Part shown: piece after piece, positions 33,722-45,197 of the stretch
Numbering within the stretch: position 1 is the first letter of the stretch
How the letters are laid out: each line of letters opens with the position of its first letter
NCBI GenBank assembly: GCA_010093605.1
Contig: MU004182.1
Coordinates: 1,149,032 to 1,213,031, forward strand
Length of the DNA: 64,000 nt
Reading direction: 5' to 3'
Source of the DNA: Lophium mytilinum
Taxonomy: Eukaryota > Ascomycota > Dothideomycetes > Mytilinidiales > Mytilinidiaceae
The notes under the pieces: model-generated
What the model saw: the letters and a program-made list of their open reading frames with translations, nothing else
Databases searched by the model: none
Told to the model about the DNA's origin: nothing
Made by a program: the position numbers and the translations under genes

Positions 33722-35129
33722 ATGGCCGACTCCAACGCCACCCAGCGAGGGGCTTCGGCCGCCTCCATCGACAACGACAAGCTGGCCCAGGACCTCACCG
33801 AGCAGTTTCGACAGGTGCTGAGCACGAAGCGCATGACTGAATTGACCAGCCGCTCCGTGAATTCGCGATCCGCATCGCCCGCGCCGCGAGACTTTGGCAC
33901 CCCTCAACCACCGTCCCTGGCTCACAACGCTCCGCCGCCCTCCTACTCGTCGCTACGAAACATACCATTAGTACCCCAACCTCCGCAGGACGCCCGCTCA
34001 ATACGGTTCAAGAACATGCTATACTCATTGTCCAGCCTGCCCGTCCGCTGGGAGAACCCCGGCTTGCTCGACGAAGCCCTGAAGGTCGTGCCACTGGAAA
34101 ACATCTACAATGAAGCAGAAGAAGAGAGCCAGATCCTGCGAGCAGAAGCTGAGAGCTTAGGATCGGGCAAGAAGGCCGCATGGGGATACCAGGACTGCGT
34201 CATCCGAGCGCTTTTGCGATGGTTCAAGCGTTCGTTCTTCACATGGGTCAACAATCCTCCGTGCTCGAGGTGCTACTCTCCAACCATCGCCGTCGGCATG
34301 TCGCCACCACTCCCTGATGAACAAGCACGAGGCGCCAGCCAAGTCGAGCTCTACCAGTGCTCTGTTCAGGGCTGCCAGACATTCGAACGATATCCACGAT
34401 ATAGCGACGCCTTTGTTCTTCTCCAGACTCGCAGGGGCCGGTGCGGAGAATGGGCCAATTGCTTCAGCATGCTCTGCCGTGCTCTTGGCTCAAGAGTCCG
34501 CTGGGTGTGGAACAGTGAAGACCATGTTTGGACGGAGGTCTACTCGGTTCACCGAAAGAGATGGATTCACGTTGACGCTTGTGAAGAAGCGTGGGACAAG
34601 CCACGGCTGTACACCGAAGGTATGTTTCAACCATGTCGCTCGTCATTATCATCTAGACTAGTGCTAACACAACCTTGCAGGCTGGGGTAGAAAGCTCGCA
34701 TACTGCATTGCGTTCTCAGCCGACGGTGCCATGGACGTGACTCGACGATATGTTCGCAACTCCACCAAGCATGCCATTGAGAGGACACGAGCACCAGAGG
34801 CCGTCTTGCTCCACATCATGGACGAGATCCGCGCCAACCGTCGAAGCAATCTCTCCAAGCAGGACAAGTTCCGTCTCGAGGGCGAAGACATGAGGGAGAA
34901 CAGGGAGCTCAGACATTATGTCATATCATCGATCGCCCACGAGGTCTCAAGGATTACCACAGACGACATCCTCAATGGTCGCCCACCCCCACGGCCCGAC
35001 CCGGATGCACAGAAAGCCCTCGAGGGCCGACAGAGCGGCTCCGCAGAGTGGATCCGACGACGCGGGGAAGGCGGCCGTGGCGCACCAAATCAGCAGAACC
35101 CCCACGATCGCGATCAAAATCAACGGTGA
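33722..35129 (+). CDS. PNG1: Peptide:N-glycanase Png1
   Basis: Two exons, 33722-34619 and 34681-35129, are joined across a 61-nt intron (GTATGT ... GTGCTAACAC ... TTGCAG), giving 448 residues. The transglutaminase-like core shows the putative catalytic triad Cys241 (GRCGEWANC), His268 ([10 protein letters not shown]) and Asp285 ([12 protein letters not shown]), with the same spacing as I recall for yeast Png1. The zinc-binding CxxC pairs ([18 protein letters not shown]) and the following [13 protein letters not shown] phrase are also present. Png1 removes N-glycans from misfolded glycoproteins exported from the ER. The N-terminal Ser/Pro-rich extension and the Arg/Asn-rich C-terminus are typical of filamentous-fungal members. 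From memory, some filamentous fungi have lost catalytic residues, but here they are retained. Confidence 0.93.
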
Positions 35130-36007
35130 AGCTTCCAAGCTAGCATCGCATCCTTCCCTCTCATTCACTACACCATTTCACCACTGGGTCAAAGATACCC
35201 ATAGAGGATAGGTCCACCATTGGCCTCATCCAAATTCGTCAGCATAGCGCCATGCCGCGACGCCCCACCAGTCGCTCACCTCAATATCATCACATAAGCT
35301 CACTTCCACATTCACCTCAGAGCTACTTGTACGCTAAGCATATTGGTCTCGGGACCGTCTCGATACGGCGCAATGGAGTTTACGGCGAATAGGCAGAGCA
35401 ACCAGCTCTCTGCTTTAACATGTGCGATGTCGCTATTTGGCCGGCGTTTCTCATTTATCCATCTTTGATGGTTCAATATCCAATCTTGTTTAGCATTTTG
35501 TTGCGGGGGGCACCGGTTCGTCATTTAAGATGATACTTTTCATTATATTTTTACCCTTCTACCCGCGGGCCTCCGGGCAGCGCTGTTTATACCACTGGCA
35601 TTGAGTCCGAAGTCTAGCACTTGTCCGGTTTTTGTTTCCTTTGTTACCAAGCAGCAGGGACTAGCAGATATTCAAAGACGAACTGGGGTCTTTGCGGAGT
35701 TCTAACTTTCGTTTGTTCTTTTGCATGGAGGGTGGGGCCGTTTGGGGGCCACGACGACGTGATGGAACCACGGTTGCTTCTTTTGTTTTTTTTGTCTAAT
35801 TTCAGCGACATGGACACGCGGAGATGTCTGGATGTACGTTGGGCGCGGGATGCTGCAAAAGCGAGGGCTGGGAGAGAGGCTAGCATTCAGCTGGCGGTGG
35901 ATGAGATAGAGAAATCAGATGATTTAGCACGTTCATACTCGCTTTCCTGTCTGCCGTGATTGCGTCGTGATACAACCTAATATGCAAAAGGTGGCAAACT
36001 CCAACCG

Positions 36008-36143
36008 TTTGACACCGTTTGAGCTGGCCCGGAGAACTATAAGGCTTGCCAAAGCTGATAATACATGAGAGCAATGGCATCCTAGGGGACTTCAAGCGGT
36101 GCTAAACAAGCGTACGCAAGTACAGAAATAGTAGGTATATCGC
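36008..36143 (+). repeat. Repeat arm R1, left arm of an inverted pair
   Basis: Read on the plus strand, this arm matches the reverse complement of 36366-36500. Shared blocks are GGCTTGCCAAAGCTG, (C)TCAAGCGGTG(C/T)TAAACAA and ACAGAAATAGT. The arms are about 220 bp apart, so a long hairpin is possible. Confidence 0.75.
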
Positions 36144-36185
36144 TAATTTTTACTGCCACTTATTTACTACACCGTCTTATGGCTG

Positions 36186-36347
36186 CACCTGTCTGCCACT
36201 GCTTGGAGTGCTTCAATGCATTTTTAAAGATATAAACGAGATGGAAATGCTTAAATTTAGGCTACATGGAAACCTGGTAAAGCACTCTAAATAGTAGTAG
36301 ATAAGTGCACCTATAGTACTTACTTGGTGAGACAGCGTAAGAGCATG
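36186..36347. repeat. Direct repeat D1
   Basis: Matches 36556-36716 in the same orientation, 370 bp away: CTGCC(A/G)CTGCTTG, GTGCTT(C/T)AATG, AGATGGAAA, CACCTA and GAGCATG occur in order. Many of the differences are C/T or G/A. Confidence 0.75.
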
Positions 36348-36365
36348 AATTAATAGCCTACATCT

Positions 36366-36500
36366 CCATGAGGTATATCCACTATTTCTGTGTTTTTATA
36401 CCATTGTTTAACACCGCTTGAGGTCCTCCAATATGCTATTTCTACTCATGAAATACCAGCTTTGGCAAGCCTGAAAGCTTGCTGGGCCACCTTGGAAGGC
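36366..36500 (-). repeat. Repeat arm R2, right arm of an inverted pair
   Basis: Inverted copy of 36008-36143, sitting between the two direct repeats D1 and D2. Confidence 0.75.
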
Positions 36501-36555
36501 GCTGAAGCTCTGCAGCAGTACAAATAAATCTGCAGCGAGGCATAGTAATGTTTTG

Positions 36556-36716
36556 CAGCTGCCGCTGCTTGTGGTGCTTTAATGTATTTTTGAAGATAGA
36601 AATAAGATGGAAACTCTTAGCTTTGGGCTATATAGAAACTTGTTTAGGTACTCCAGGCAGTGGCAGACCGATGCACCTACATTACCTACCAGGTGGAACA
36701 GCCATAAGGGAGCATG
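36556..36716. repeat. Direct repeat D2
   Basis: Second copy of the D segment at 36186-36347. The arrangement R1, D1, R2 (inverted), D2 suggests nested or repeated insertion of a small non-coding element. Confidence 0.75.
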
Positions 36717-37743
36717 GTAAACAATTGGCAGTAGAGACTGGCAGTCCACGAATCTATAAGACGTGCCTGACCTGCTAGGCCGGCGACATAACCCTCATAC
36801 CGCCCAAGTTCGGCGACGTTCGCTTATAGTGTGGAGACATCGTGAGAAAAGATGTTGGTGTTGCAAGCCCTGCACCGGCCTGAACAAGACCGGTCAGCGA
36901 CTTTGACGTTTGGCGAACAAGCTTAACATGCCGGGCTCGGGGGGTGGTGCGGGCGCAGATGAGCGCGGGCGTGATTCGCTGGCGTCAGCAAGGGATTCGA
37001 GTTGGACCTTGAGTTGGGGCTAAATATAGCAACTGAAACGCTGAACAAAACCATGACAGACCCAGGACTGCGCCGTCCGAACAGGCAAAGGACGGTCGGG
37101 CGGGCAGCCCGCCGGAAATGAGGACTTGCGCCACAGCAGCTGGCGAGGAGCTGTGGCGGACGGGGTATGAAGGTTGCGCACGCCTGAAAGAGGCCGCGAA
37201 TAGCGAGTTGAGGTAATCCGCTATTTTGGGCGCTGATGACCAAGATGCGAGATTGGGTGTTGAAGTGCGAGGATTAAGCCCGGTGCTGTTCTGGCTGGCG
37301 TATTCACGTTCTGGTGTGCTGGAGACGAGTGAAGGAAGGAACGCCCAACGAGTGCCGCGAGTGCAGGAGCGTTTCTATGCGAATTGGCCGTGAATCTCGC
37401 ATTTGCTTACCACGAGCCAGAAACAAGCAACGCTGCACCGCCATGTTTAGCGGAGTATGGGTCCCGATGGCGTTAGCACTTGTGAGGCTGTGGGACGGCT
37501 GGCTCCAGGGCTGTTCGTGGAGTCGCACAGGCCACCAAAGCTGAGAATGAGCTGTACAGTACATATAAGCGTACTTCGCCCTCCTCACCCACCATCTCTA
37601 CAGCCACCCATATCGCGTGTCTTTTGTCTTTTTAGCATTCGCTTCCTGCTCCTGAACTGCGAGCGACTACCGTCGGTGCACCACCACCCGCCCACGCTCC
37701 CTCCACCTAGTTCCCCTCAGCCTGCTCGTAATCAGCCGCAACA

Positions 37744-38824
37744 ATGGGTAAAGCAGGACGCTTTGCGTGCATTTTCGTGCCAATGGCACTGAGCATCGCC
37801 TCGCTCATCTGTCTGGCCCTCGTTTTCAGCGGCCAGCTAAACAAGGACAACTCGCTGCAGAACGAGTTGTACTTCTTCAAGGTGAGATTTCCTCGGCCTT
37901 GCTGCGCCTCTATCAGCTGAAATGCCCCCATACTAACGCGCAAAAAAGGCGGACACGCGAGAATTTAATGCGAATCCGGTGAAGTTACCGAATGAGAATT
38001 ACGACAACACGCTGTTCGATGCCCTGAAGGGCGCCGCGTCCAGCAAGGACCTCAAAGACTTCTATACCGTCGGGCTGTGGAACTACTGCGAGGGCGACAC
38101 CGATAAGGATGGCAAGAACCCCAAGGTCACCTACTGCTCGCCCCGCAAGACGTCCTACTGGTTCAACCCCATCGAGGTCTGGGACCTGAAGAACACGACT
38201 GCGCAAAAGGTGTTTGGCAACAAGATGGACAAGGGGCTCAATGCGTACAAGAAGGTTACCGGGTGGATGTTCGCCGCCTACGTGATTGCATTCTGGGTGA
38301 CCGTCGCCGAGATCGTGCTCGGCATCTTCGCCATCTTCTCCCGCTGGGGCAGCTTCGTGACCACCATCGCGTCCTCCGTAAGCCTTCCCAACCCCTCACC
38401 CACCCAATCCCAAAGCTAACCCGCAACCCCCCAGATCTCCACCTTCTTCATCTTCGGCGCCGCCGTGACTTCCACCGCCATCTACGCCGCGCTGACGGGC
38501 ACCTTCGACTCGGTGCTGAAGCCGTACAATATCAAGGCGTCGATGAGCAAGCAGATGCTCGGCGTTGTATGGCTAGCCGTCGCCTTCTCCCTCGCGTCCG
38601 GTCTCTTCTGGATGTTCAGCACCTGCTGCTGCTCCGGCAAGAGCAAGAACAAGAAGGTCACGGTCGAGAAGACGCCGTACACGTACGAGCGCGTTGCCAG
38701 CCCCTACCTCGGCGCCCGCGCCCAGGGCGGCGAGGACTCGCTCCCGCTCAATCCCATGCCGCATGGTGCGCATGCGGGCGCGCCTACGGGCGCGTATGAG
38801 CCGTTCAGGCAGCAGCATGTGTAG
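37744..38824 (+). CDS. SUR7/PalI-family integral membrane protein
   Basis: Three exons, 37744-37881, 37949-38377 and 38435-38824, give 318 residues. The protein has four hydrophobic spans: a first one at residues 8-30 (ACIFVPMALSIASLICLALV), then three in the second half (FAAYVIAFWVTVAEIVLGIF; ISTFFIFGAAVTSTAIYAAL; MLGVVWLAVAFSLASGLFWM). The extracellular loop carries the family's claudin-like motif GLWNYCEG with a second Cys further on (TYCSPRK). After the last span there is a Cys cluster (FSTCCCSGKSKNKK), a likely palmitoylation site. SUR7-type proteins localise to the plasma membrane, in eisosome/MCC-like cortical domains, and PalI relatives act in ambient pH sensing; which branch this belongs to cannot be told by eye. 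Confidence 0.88.
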
Positions 38825-40263
38825 ACGGCGGTATTAGGAGTATGAACAGAAAGAGCGAGCGCGATTTGGGATCTTCCGAGCGAGCGAGCAAAGCAGCAAC
38901 TTGGGCGACGATATGCCGTTTCACGAGATGCATGAGGGATTGGCCTAACTTCCGGATTTTTTGACTGCAATGTTGGGGATGTCATGGTCCACGGGGAAAG
39001 TGGCATTATCACGGCGTTTATATCAGGGCAGCTCCTGGGGTTTGGGGAGAATTTACATGTTGCGGATTCCTTACTTTAGCCAGATACCTTTTATATCTGC
39101 AATCGGGCTTGATAGTGGGCCCCGGTTTCGCTGTAATCGATCTGAACTTGAAGAATTAACATGGAGAATTTTCTCCGTCTGGCTATGTTTGCAAGCAATG
39201 TCCACACTTATCAAATGCATTTCCCTAATAGAGAAATTTCCAGGGTGCTCTGACTCGCAACCAGCGCCCAACCTCATCCCCCCTGCTCACGCGCTTGTAA
39301 GCCTTTTGTGATGTTTAATTTCGAGGAATCCGTAAGCTGCATAGCAGGCCCTCTAGGCCCCACGCCTCGCCTCGCTAGGGCTTTGTCAGATGTCCTGGAA
39401 ATTGGGGCGATCTAACTTTACTCCCCCGGGGCTGGACTTGGGTAGCGCTGAGGGGTGCGTAAAGCGTATATCGCTTGATAACTGTGTTTGTCCGCCGACT
39501 GGCGGAAATTTGTTTTGCAAACAGGCGGTCTACATATCTTTGTGGAGGTGGTGCTGGGGGAATAGTACGGGGGGTTTGCCGATGCTGGAGAGGAATGGGT
39601 AAGGACTTCAGTAGGAAGATGGAGGAAGGGGGTTTGTTTCTGTGTTTGAGAGCTCGCGGGGTAGATTGGTTTGGTTGGGCTGGGGGAAGTTGGTGGCTGC
39701 TTCGGTTTCTGAGAAGGTGGAATGGTCGACGTGTTACGATACCGAGTTAATGGGATAGGAAGGGTGAAAAGTGTATGCGTTTGATGGAAAGAGTGCGTAT
39801 GTTTATGGGTTAGCGCTTTTTTGCGTTGGGTTAGGATGGTATGCCATTTTCAGCTTGACATTCTTGATCACAACGACGTGCTGGAGCTATGCTATAGCAG
39901 ACTGGGCTATGCTTTCATCAGCACCTTAAGAATTGTTGGAACTTGCTAAAGACTTTCGTTTCTTATCCACAATGGTAGACCTTTTCAAGAACTTTGATGG
40001 AGCGTACGTAACTTTGTTGCTCTATGAGCTACAGTACCATAATGGCTTATTTGGGAAGAATATGCACCATTTGTGTCATTGATTCCGTAAATATTCGTTT
40101 AGGTAAGAGGGAAAATCATCGGTTTCTTTGATACTAAAACTCTTGCCGGCTACTCAAAACGTGAAAATTCCTCCCATTTGTATCTCATCTACACGCTAAA
40201 ACTACGTAGAAACATAAATCTAAGCTTGATGCCATCGTAGCTTCGTCTCTTTTACACTTCATC
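38825..40263. other. Intergenic, nothing recognised
   Basis: Convergent 3' ends of the SUR7-family gene and the hydrolase gene lie on either side. Only short frames are present. Composition turns AT-rich after about 39.8 kb. Confidence 0.45.
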
Positions 40264-41815
40264 CTACGATTTCTGCTTTCTTGCCTCCTTACCTTCCTTC
40301 CCCCCCTTCTTCTTCAACCCCAAATACCTCCTGATGACCTCCGCACACTCCCCAACTAGCTCAATCGGTACCTCATGCCCCGCATCCAACACTCTAACCA
40401 CCACATTCGCCTCCCCAAGCACCTTCTGCGCATCCTCCGAAACCTCCTCCGCCACCACAATCTCATCCCTGGCCCCAAGCAACAACAGCACCTTTCCAGA
40501 CTCCATCCCCATCTTCTGCGCCTCCGAATCCTTCGGATGCAGATTCTGCTGCTCAAGCCTTGCCCCAATCCGCGCCCACGTCTCCTGCTGCCCATGCACC
40601 GGCGTATTCTGAATACTCGAGATGAACGCGGGGACGAAGGCGCGGTGATGCTTGATCTGCCAGTCCACGACCTTGGAGACGGTCGACGCCGGGTGGTTCA
40701 GCAGCAGCGGTGACGTGGAGCTCTCGTACAGGCTCGGGCTAGAGATGCCGCTGCGGACGGACCCCGCGTCTGAATCTCGCTTCCATTTAACCTTCTTCTC
40801 AGCGACCTTGCCTTCGTTCGCGGAGCTGGGTTCGGGTTCGATGCTCCGCGCGGCGGCATCGCCCGTCCATAGGCGTCGGCCCACCATGCTCTCGACGAGG
40901 GTGGCGGGGAGGAGGCTGGTTTGGGCATACAGCATGGAAGTTTTCCAGCTGGTGTGGGACTTGCGTAGAAGGCCGCCGGGTGCGATGAGGATGAGGTTGG
41001 AGACGAGGTGGGGGAAGTGAGCGGTGAAGTTGGCGGCGATGGCGCCGCCGAAGGAGTAGCCGAGGAGGGAGAAGGAGGTCCACGGGGTGCGGCAGCTGGC
41101 GAGGGCGAGCAGGAGCTGGCTGGTGTAGAGGCGGTAGTCGTGCGGGAGGGCTTTGGGGGAGGAGGAGTAGCCGCGGCCGAAGAAGTCTGTTGAGGTGTGA
41201 GTCAGGGAGGGGGGTCGTCTGGACGGGGGGGCTGAATGAGGGGAGAAATATATGAAGATGAGAGGGTAGAAACGGCATGGATTTGAATAAAGCTTGAGAT
41301 GAAGGATCCCTTTTGAACTGATGGAGTGACGTATAATGAAAACGTGATGCAGGTTGTAAGAAGAATCTAGACTGTTTTGATATTTTTTGAACGGAAAGGC
41401 AATGATGAGACGTGAGATGGGATAAGCACGCACCCATTAACAACACTCGACACCCCTTCTCTACGAGATGATGGGCCAAAGCTGCCAAAGCAATGCTCGG
41501 AGTGCTGATCCCGTGAAGCATGACTACCTTCTTGCCGTCCTCAGGGCCCCATTCATAGACCCTGATGCTTCCATAGGGCGTGTCCACATCTCGACCACCG
41601 GGAATGGCATCAGGCGGATATGGGACAGCAGCAATTTCTTCTTCAGACAGCTTAGGAAATAGCGTCTCCCTTGGCGACAGGATAGCGTTCTTGGACCTTC
41701 CAGAGGATATGCTCCTAGAGATGACTAGAATGCTGAGCAGCGCTCCAGCAGTCACAGCCAGGGGAACGACAGTCTGGCGGCTCACGTGCGTGGAGGCCCG
41801 TTGAAGATATGCCAT
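40264..41815 (-). CDS. Membrane-anchored alpha/beta hydrolase
   Basis: Two exons, 41815-41434 and 41186-40264, flank a 247-nt intron, far longer than the others here, giving 434 residues. The N-terminus has one hydrophobic span (VVPLAVTAGALLSILVISRS), suggesting a membrane anchor. The fold is shown by the oxyanion HG region (KKVVMLHGISTPS), FFGRGYSSSP, the nucleophile elbow GYSFGG (Ser), an acid in LLLGARDEIV (Asp) and the His in DAGHEVP. A Ser/Lys-rich insertion lies in the lid region. The ends are Lys-rich (GLKKKGGKEGKEARKQK). Substrate and pathway are unknown; lipase, esterase or epoxide-hydrolase-like activities are all possible. Confidence 0.87.
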
Positions 41816-42632
41816 GCTTAAGTCAGAATGGAACTACGAGAATGGATGTGGATACAATAGAGGCTCGCGAGCTGGGCTGCAATTGGAGATTTTTTTCGCT
41901 GCAGGACGTCTGGCGACATCGAGTTAGATCGACCGCGCCACAGGGTGACAAAGCTAGGCTATTTTAGCCACAGCTAGCATCTATTTTGGCGTGCCCTGGT
42001 GCGCTTGTGCCCTCCAGCATGGTGTGGCAGCCTCGGCCTGGTCTCGGTGGAGGCGTAACTTTAGAGGCCTTTCTTGGGTTGCGTTTGAGGCCGCGCACTT
42101 CGATGCCCGCATGAAACATCCTCATGCAGCGCCGCAGCCTCTCGTCGTGGGCCGCCAGGATGGCTTCTCCAGATCAAGTTGCCAGCAGCTGGGTATACTC
42201 AGCCGCCAGCTCACCGCAGAGATGGCTACAAGCCTTCAAACGAGCTACCTCGATTCGCCGCAACCAGCCAAGAGATGCGCGCTGTGCGTCCGGTGGCTGT
42301 GTGCAGGTGAAGCTGATCCACTTGCGAAGGGCTGACCACCAACGCAAAGTGGAATCTGGGGCTGATGCAGTGCAGTCCATGTGCAGACCGAGCCCTACCT
42401 CCACCATACATACCCACGATACCCGTGCCATTCCGTCCTGTTCCCTCTTTCCCGTCGTCCTCTTCATGCAGCCCGGCGTTTGCTGAAGCCTCCACCCCCA
42501 GGCATTTCCGCCGAGAGCTCTCCACTGCTACGCGCTCATCAGCGGCCGATCCTTCTTTTCGATTCCCACCTGCCCACGTTGAGGCCAATTGTATACGGTC
42601 CTACCACGGTGGGATCTCTGTGCTGTTAGGAT
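41816..42632. other. Shared divergent intergenic region
   Basis: The hydrolase gene and the PAP2 gene start on opposite strands from this interval, which therefore holds both promoters. No further gene is supported. Confidence 0.45.
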
Positions 42633-44454
42633 ATGGATACGAGCACATGGAAAGCGCCGCAGCAGCTCCCCGAGCGGCTGCCTTTCTCCAAAAAAAAGCT
42701 CCCCAAGAAGGTGATGCTATCGTGAGTTCTGGCATGCTCCAGATATTGGAACAGTACGCTGATGGGCGCAGATATATCCTCGACTATGTTATAATTATGT
42801 ATGTTGGCCCCCAATCTGCGAAACACACGACCTCCTGCCCGAACCGGACTGACCCCCAGCTATAGAGTCCTAATTGCCGGCTTCTTTGCTCTCGACGCCG
42901 TTGAGCCATACCACCAGCACTTCTCCCTTCAAAACTACACACTACATTACCCGTATGCCGAACATGAGCGCGTCCCGGTGCCGTGGCTTGTGGTCATCGC
43001 TTGTCTAGGCCCAGCAGCCGTTATCGCCGTTTATACCCTCGTGATCGATGGACTCTTCTCACACCAGGTCGCGACGACTTCGACAGGCAGGAGGAGGAAG
43101 TTGACTGGCAAATACAGATTGAAGGACAGGCTCTGGGAGTTGAATTGCGGAATATTAGGGTTGGCGTTGGCCGTTGGCGCCTCGTTCGTCATTGTTGGTA
43201 GAGACACCCATAGTCCCGCATATACTCTCCCAATACTGACGCAATACAGGCGCTCTAAAGAATGCCATTGGCAAACCAAGACCAGATCTAATCGCGAGGT
43301 ATGCGCTGCGGAGATTTTTAGAAGACTAGCGCTGACTATGAATAGATGTATGCCCAAGACGCAGACCGACCCCCCAGGACTCAAGCTGTCAGATCATAGC
43401 ATCTGCACCAATAAGGACAATGCCGTTCTCAAAGATGGCTTCCGGAGCTTTCCCTCCGGACACAGCAGCAGTAGGTTTGAACACTCGAATACTTTTAGAC
43501 GCAACACTGATGCGCATAGCTGCTTTTGCTGGCCTCTTCTACCTCTCTATCTACCTAGTAGGCAAAATGCACGTACTAGACTCCAAGGGCGAAGTATGGA
43601 AGACTTTCATCATTCTCATTCCCACTCTCGGCGCTGCCCTAATCGCCGGATCCCGTATCATGGACGCCCGCCATCACCCTTTCGACGTCCTTTCTGGTAG
43701 TGCTCTCGGCATTCTCGTAGCATGGGGAGCATACCGCCAGTACTTCCCACCAGTGACAGAACCCTGGAAGAAAGGCCGTGCCTATCCCATCCGTGCCTGG
43801 GGCAAAGAGCCCGTCGCGCCCGTCCCAATGGCCCAAGTAGAAGAAGACGTCCAACCCCTCCGACCCCGTGTCCCTGACACCGAACGCGGACACGCTTCGG
43901 GCTTCTCCTCACCCACCGTCGTCGTTGGCTCCGGCGACACCGATCCCAACGCCAACGTCTTCCGCGCCCAAATTTCCGCCTCACAACGCAGCCGCGATGG
44001 GACCGCCTACCGCGGACCCCCCTCCTCCGCCTACAGCACCAACCCGCCAGAGCGACATGGCACCAATCTCACTGCCTCCTCTACCTACACCGGCACTCTC
44101 CCTGCCTCAAACCCCTTCGCGCCCCGCGACGCACACGACCCCTACGGCTACTCCTCGTCCGAGGAAGACGACTCCTACGAGCTGCAGCCCACGTACACCC
44201 TCACGAACCCGCATGGCGGGCCGCCCGTTGCCTACGATCCTGCATTTGGCCAGGACACGAGCTACCACGCGCAAGCTGTGACGCCCGTGCCCACACCGCC
44301 GCCACTGGCTCCAACCGTGAGGAAACCGCTGGCTCCCAGTACGAGTGGGGATATAGGAGAAGGCGGTGCAGCGCCGCCACAGCCGCCTGTGCATGCGGCG
44401 GGGACGACGGGGGAGTTTAGGGGCGTGCAGCTTACCGAAACGTACGCGAAGTGA
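42633..44454 (+). CDS. PAP2-type lipid phosphate phosphatase (Dpp1-like)
   Basis: Six exons, 42633-42721, 42772-42798 (27 nt), 42866-43197, 43250-43298, 43346-43470 and 43520-44454, give 518 residues. All three PAP2 motifs are present and in order: KNAIGKPRP (residues 153-161), PSGHSS (202-207) and SRIMDARHHPFD (252-263). These hold the catalytic His and the phosphate-binding Arg/Lys residues. Membrane spans surround them (DYVIIIVLIAGFFALDAV; WLVVIACLGPAAVIAVYTLV; IIRIAAF-type segments after the second motif). The enzyme class dephosphorylates diacylglycerol pyrophosphate, phosphatidate or related lipids at membranes. A long Pro/Ser/Thr-rich C-terminal tail of about 240 residues is unusual compared with yeast Dpp1 and is probably disordered and cytoplasmic. 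Confidence 0.9.
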
Positions 44455-45197
44455 GGGTACCGAATGATGTTCTTGAGTTTGCGAGCGAGCGAGCTAGTGA
44501 GCCGGTTGAGAGTGAAAACGGGGGTTGGAGGAGCGTAGATTGATTGATACGTATGGCAGGATCCTCGGCGAATACGTGTACGTTCTGGTGTTTAATAGTT
44601 CTGGAGTCTGGATGCGGGGGTTTTTAGGTTTACCGGCGAAGCGATGTGGAGCGGTGCTCCTTGCGCGGATGAGAGAGAAGAGGATGGGGAGAGTTGCAGA
44701 CGATTGAGCGTCTGGCGGGAGGGAGGTTGTGTCAGCGGCCGATGGGTTGAAGAGGGTGTGAGGTTGAGGGGCAGTGGTGGATCATGAATACTCTGTATCC
44801 AGGGTTGCAGAAGTACAGCTAATGAATGAAGAAACCATCTCAAAGCTCTATGTGCTGCCTTGTTTGACCTACGCAGTTCTGATGATTAGGGGGTCATCCA
44901 CGAAGCGTAGGGCACGTTGCGTAGCATGCTGTTCTTCTAACTCAGCTTTCATGCAGTCGCTTCTGCCAGAACTTGTGACAAAAGTGAGAAGGTTCTAGGC
45001 AGAGGTACCTTGTGGGATTGCAAAGCGGCCACGAGGAGGGCGCCTAATGTGCGACAAACCATGGACACATTAAATCTACACTCATGCTTGTATACAAGAC
45101 TATTGCTGCTACACCCACTAGTCTCCGGCAAGTCGATACAAAACGGGAGGACAACAAGTCCCATCTGGACCCAACATCGTACATACATCCCCACCTC
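44455..45197. other. Convergent intergenic region
   Basis: 3' flanks of the PAP2 gene and the Arf-like gene meet here. No other gene or repeat was seen. Confidence 0.4.

Larger units (their letters stand above)
35130..37743. other. Intergenic, 2.6 kb, with a repeat island
   Basis: No gene recognised. The middle (36008-36716) is AT-rich and built of inverted and direct repeats, listed separately. The last 170 bases before 37744 are C/T-rich and form the likely SUR7 promoter and leader. Confidence 0.5.

Noticed and set aside
41187-41433. Extension of the hydrolase second exon through the long open frame upstream
   Set aside because: The frame is open by chance; splicing from 41434 to 41186 gives the conserved HG and GRGYSS segments, and reading through does not.
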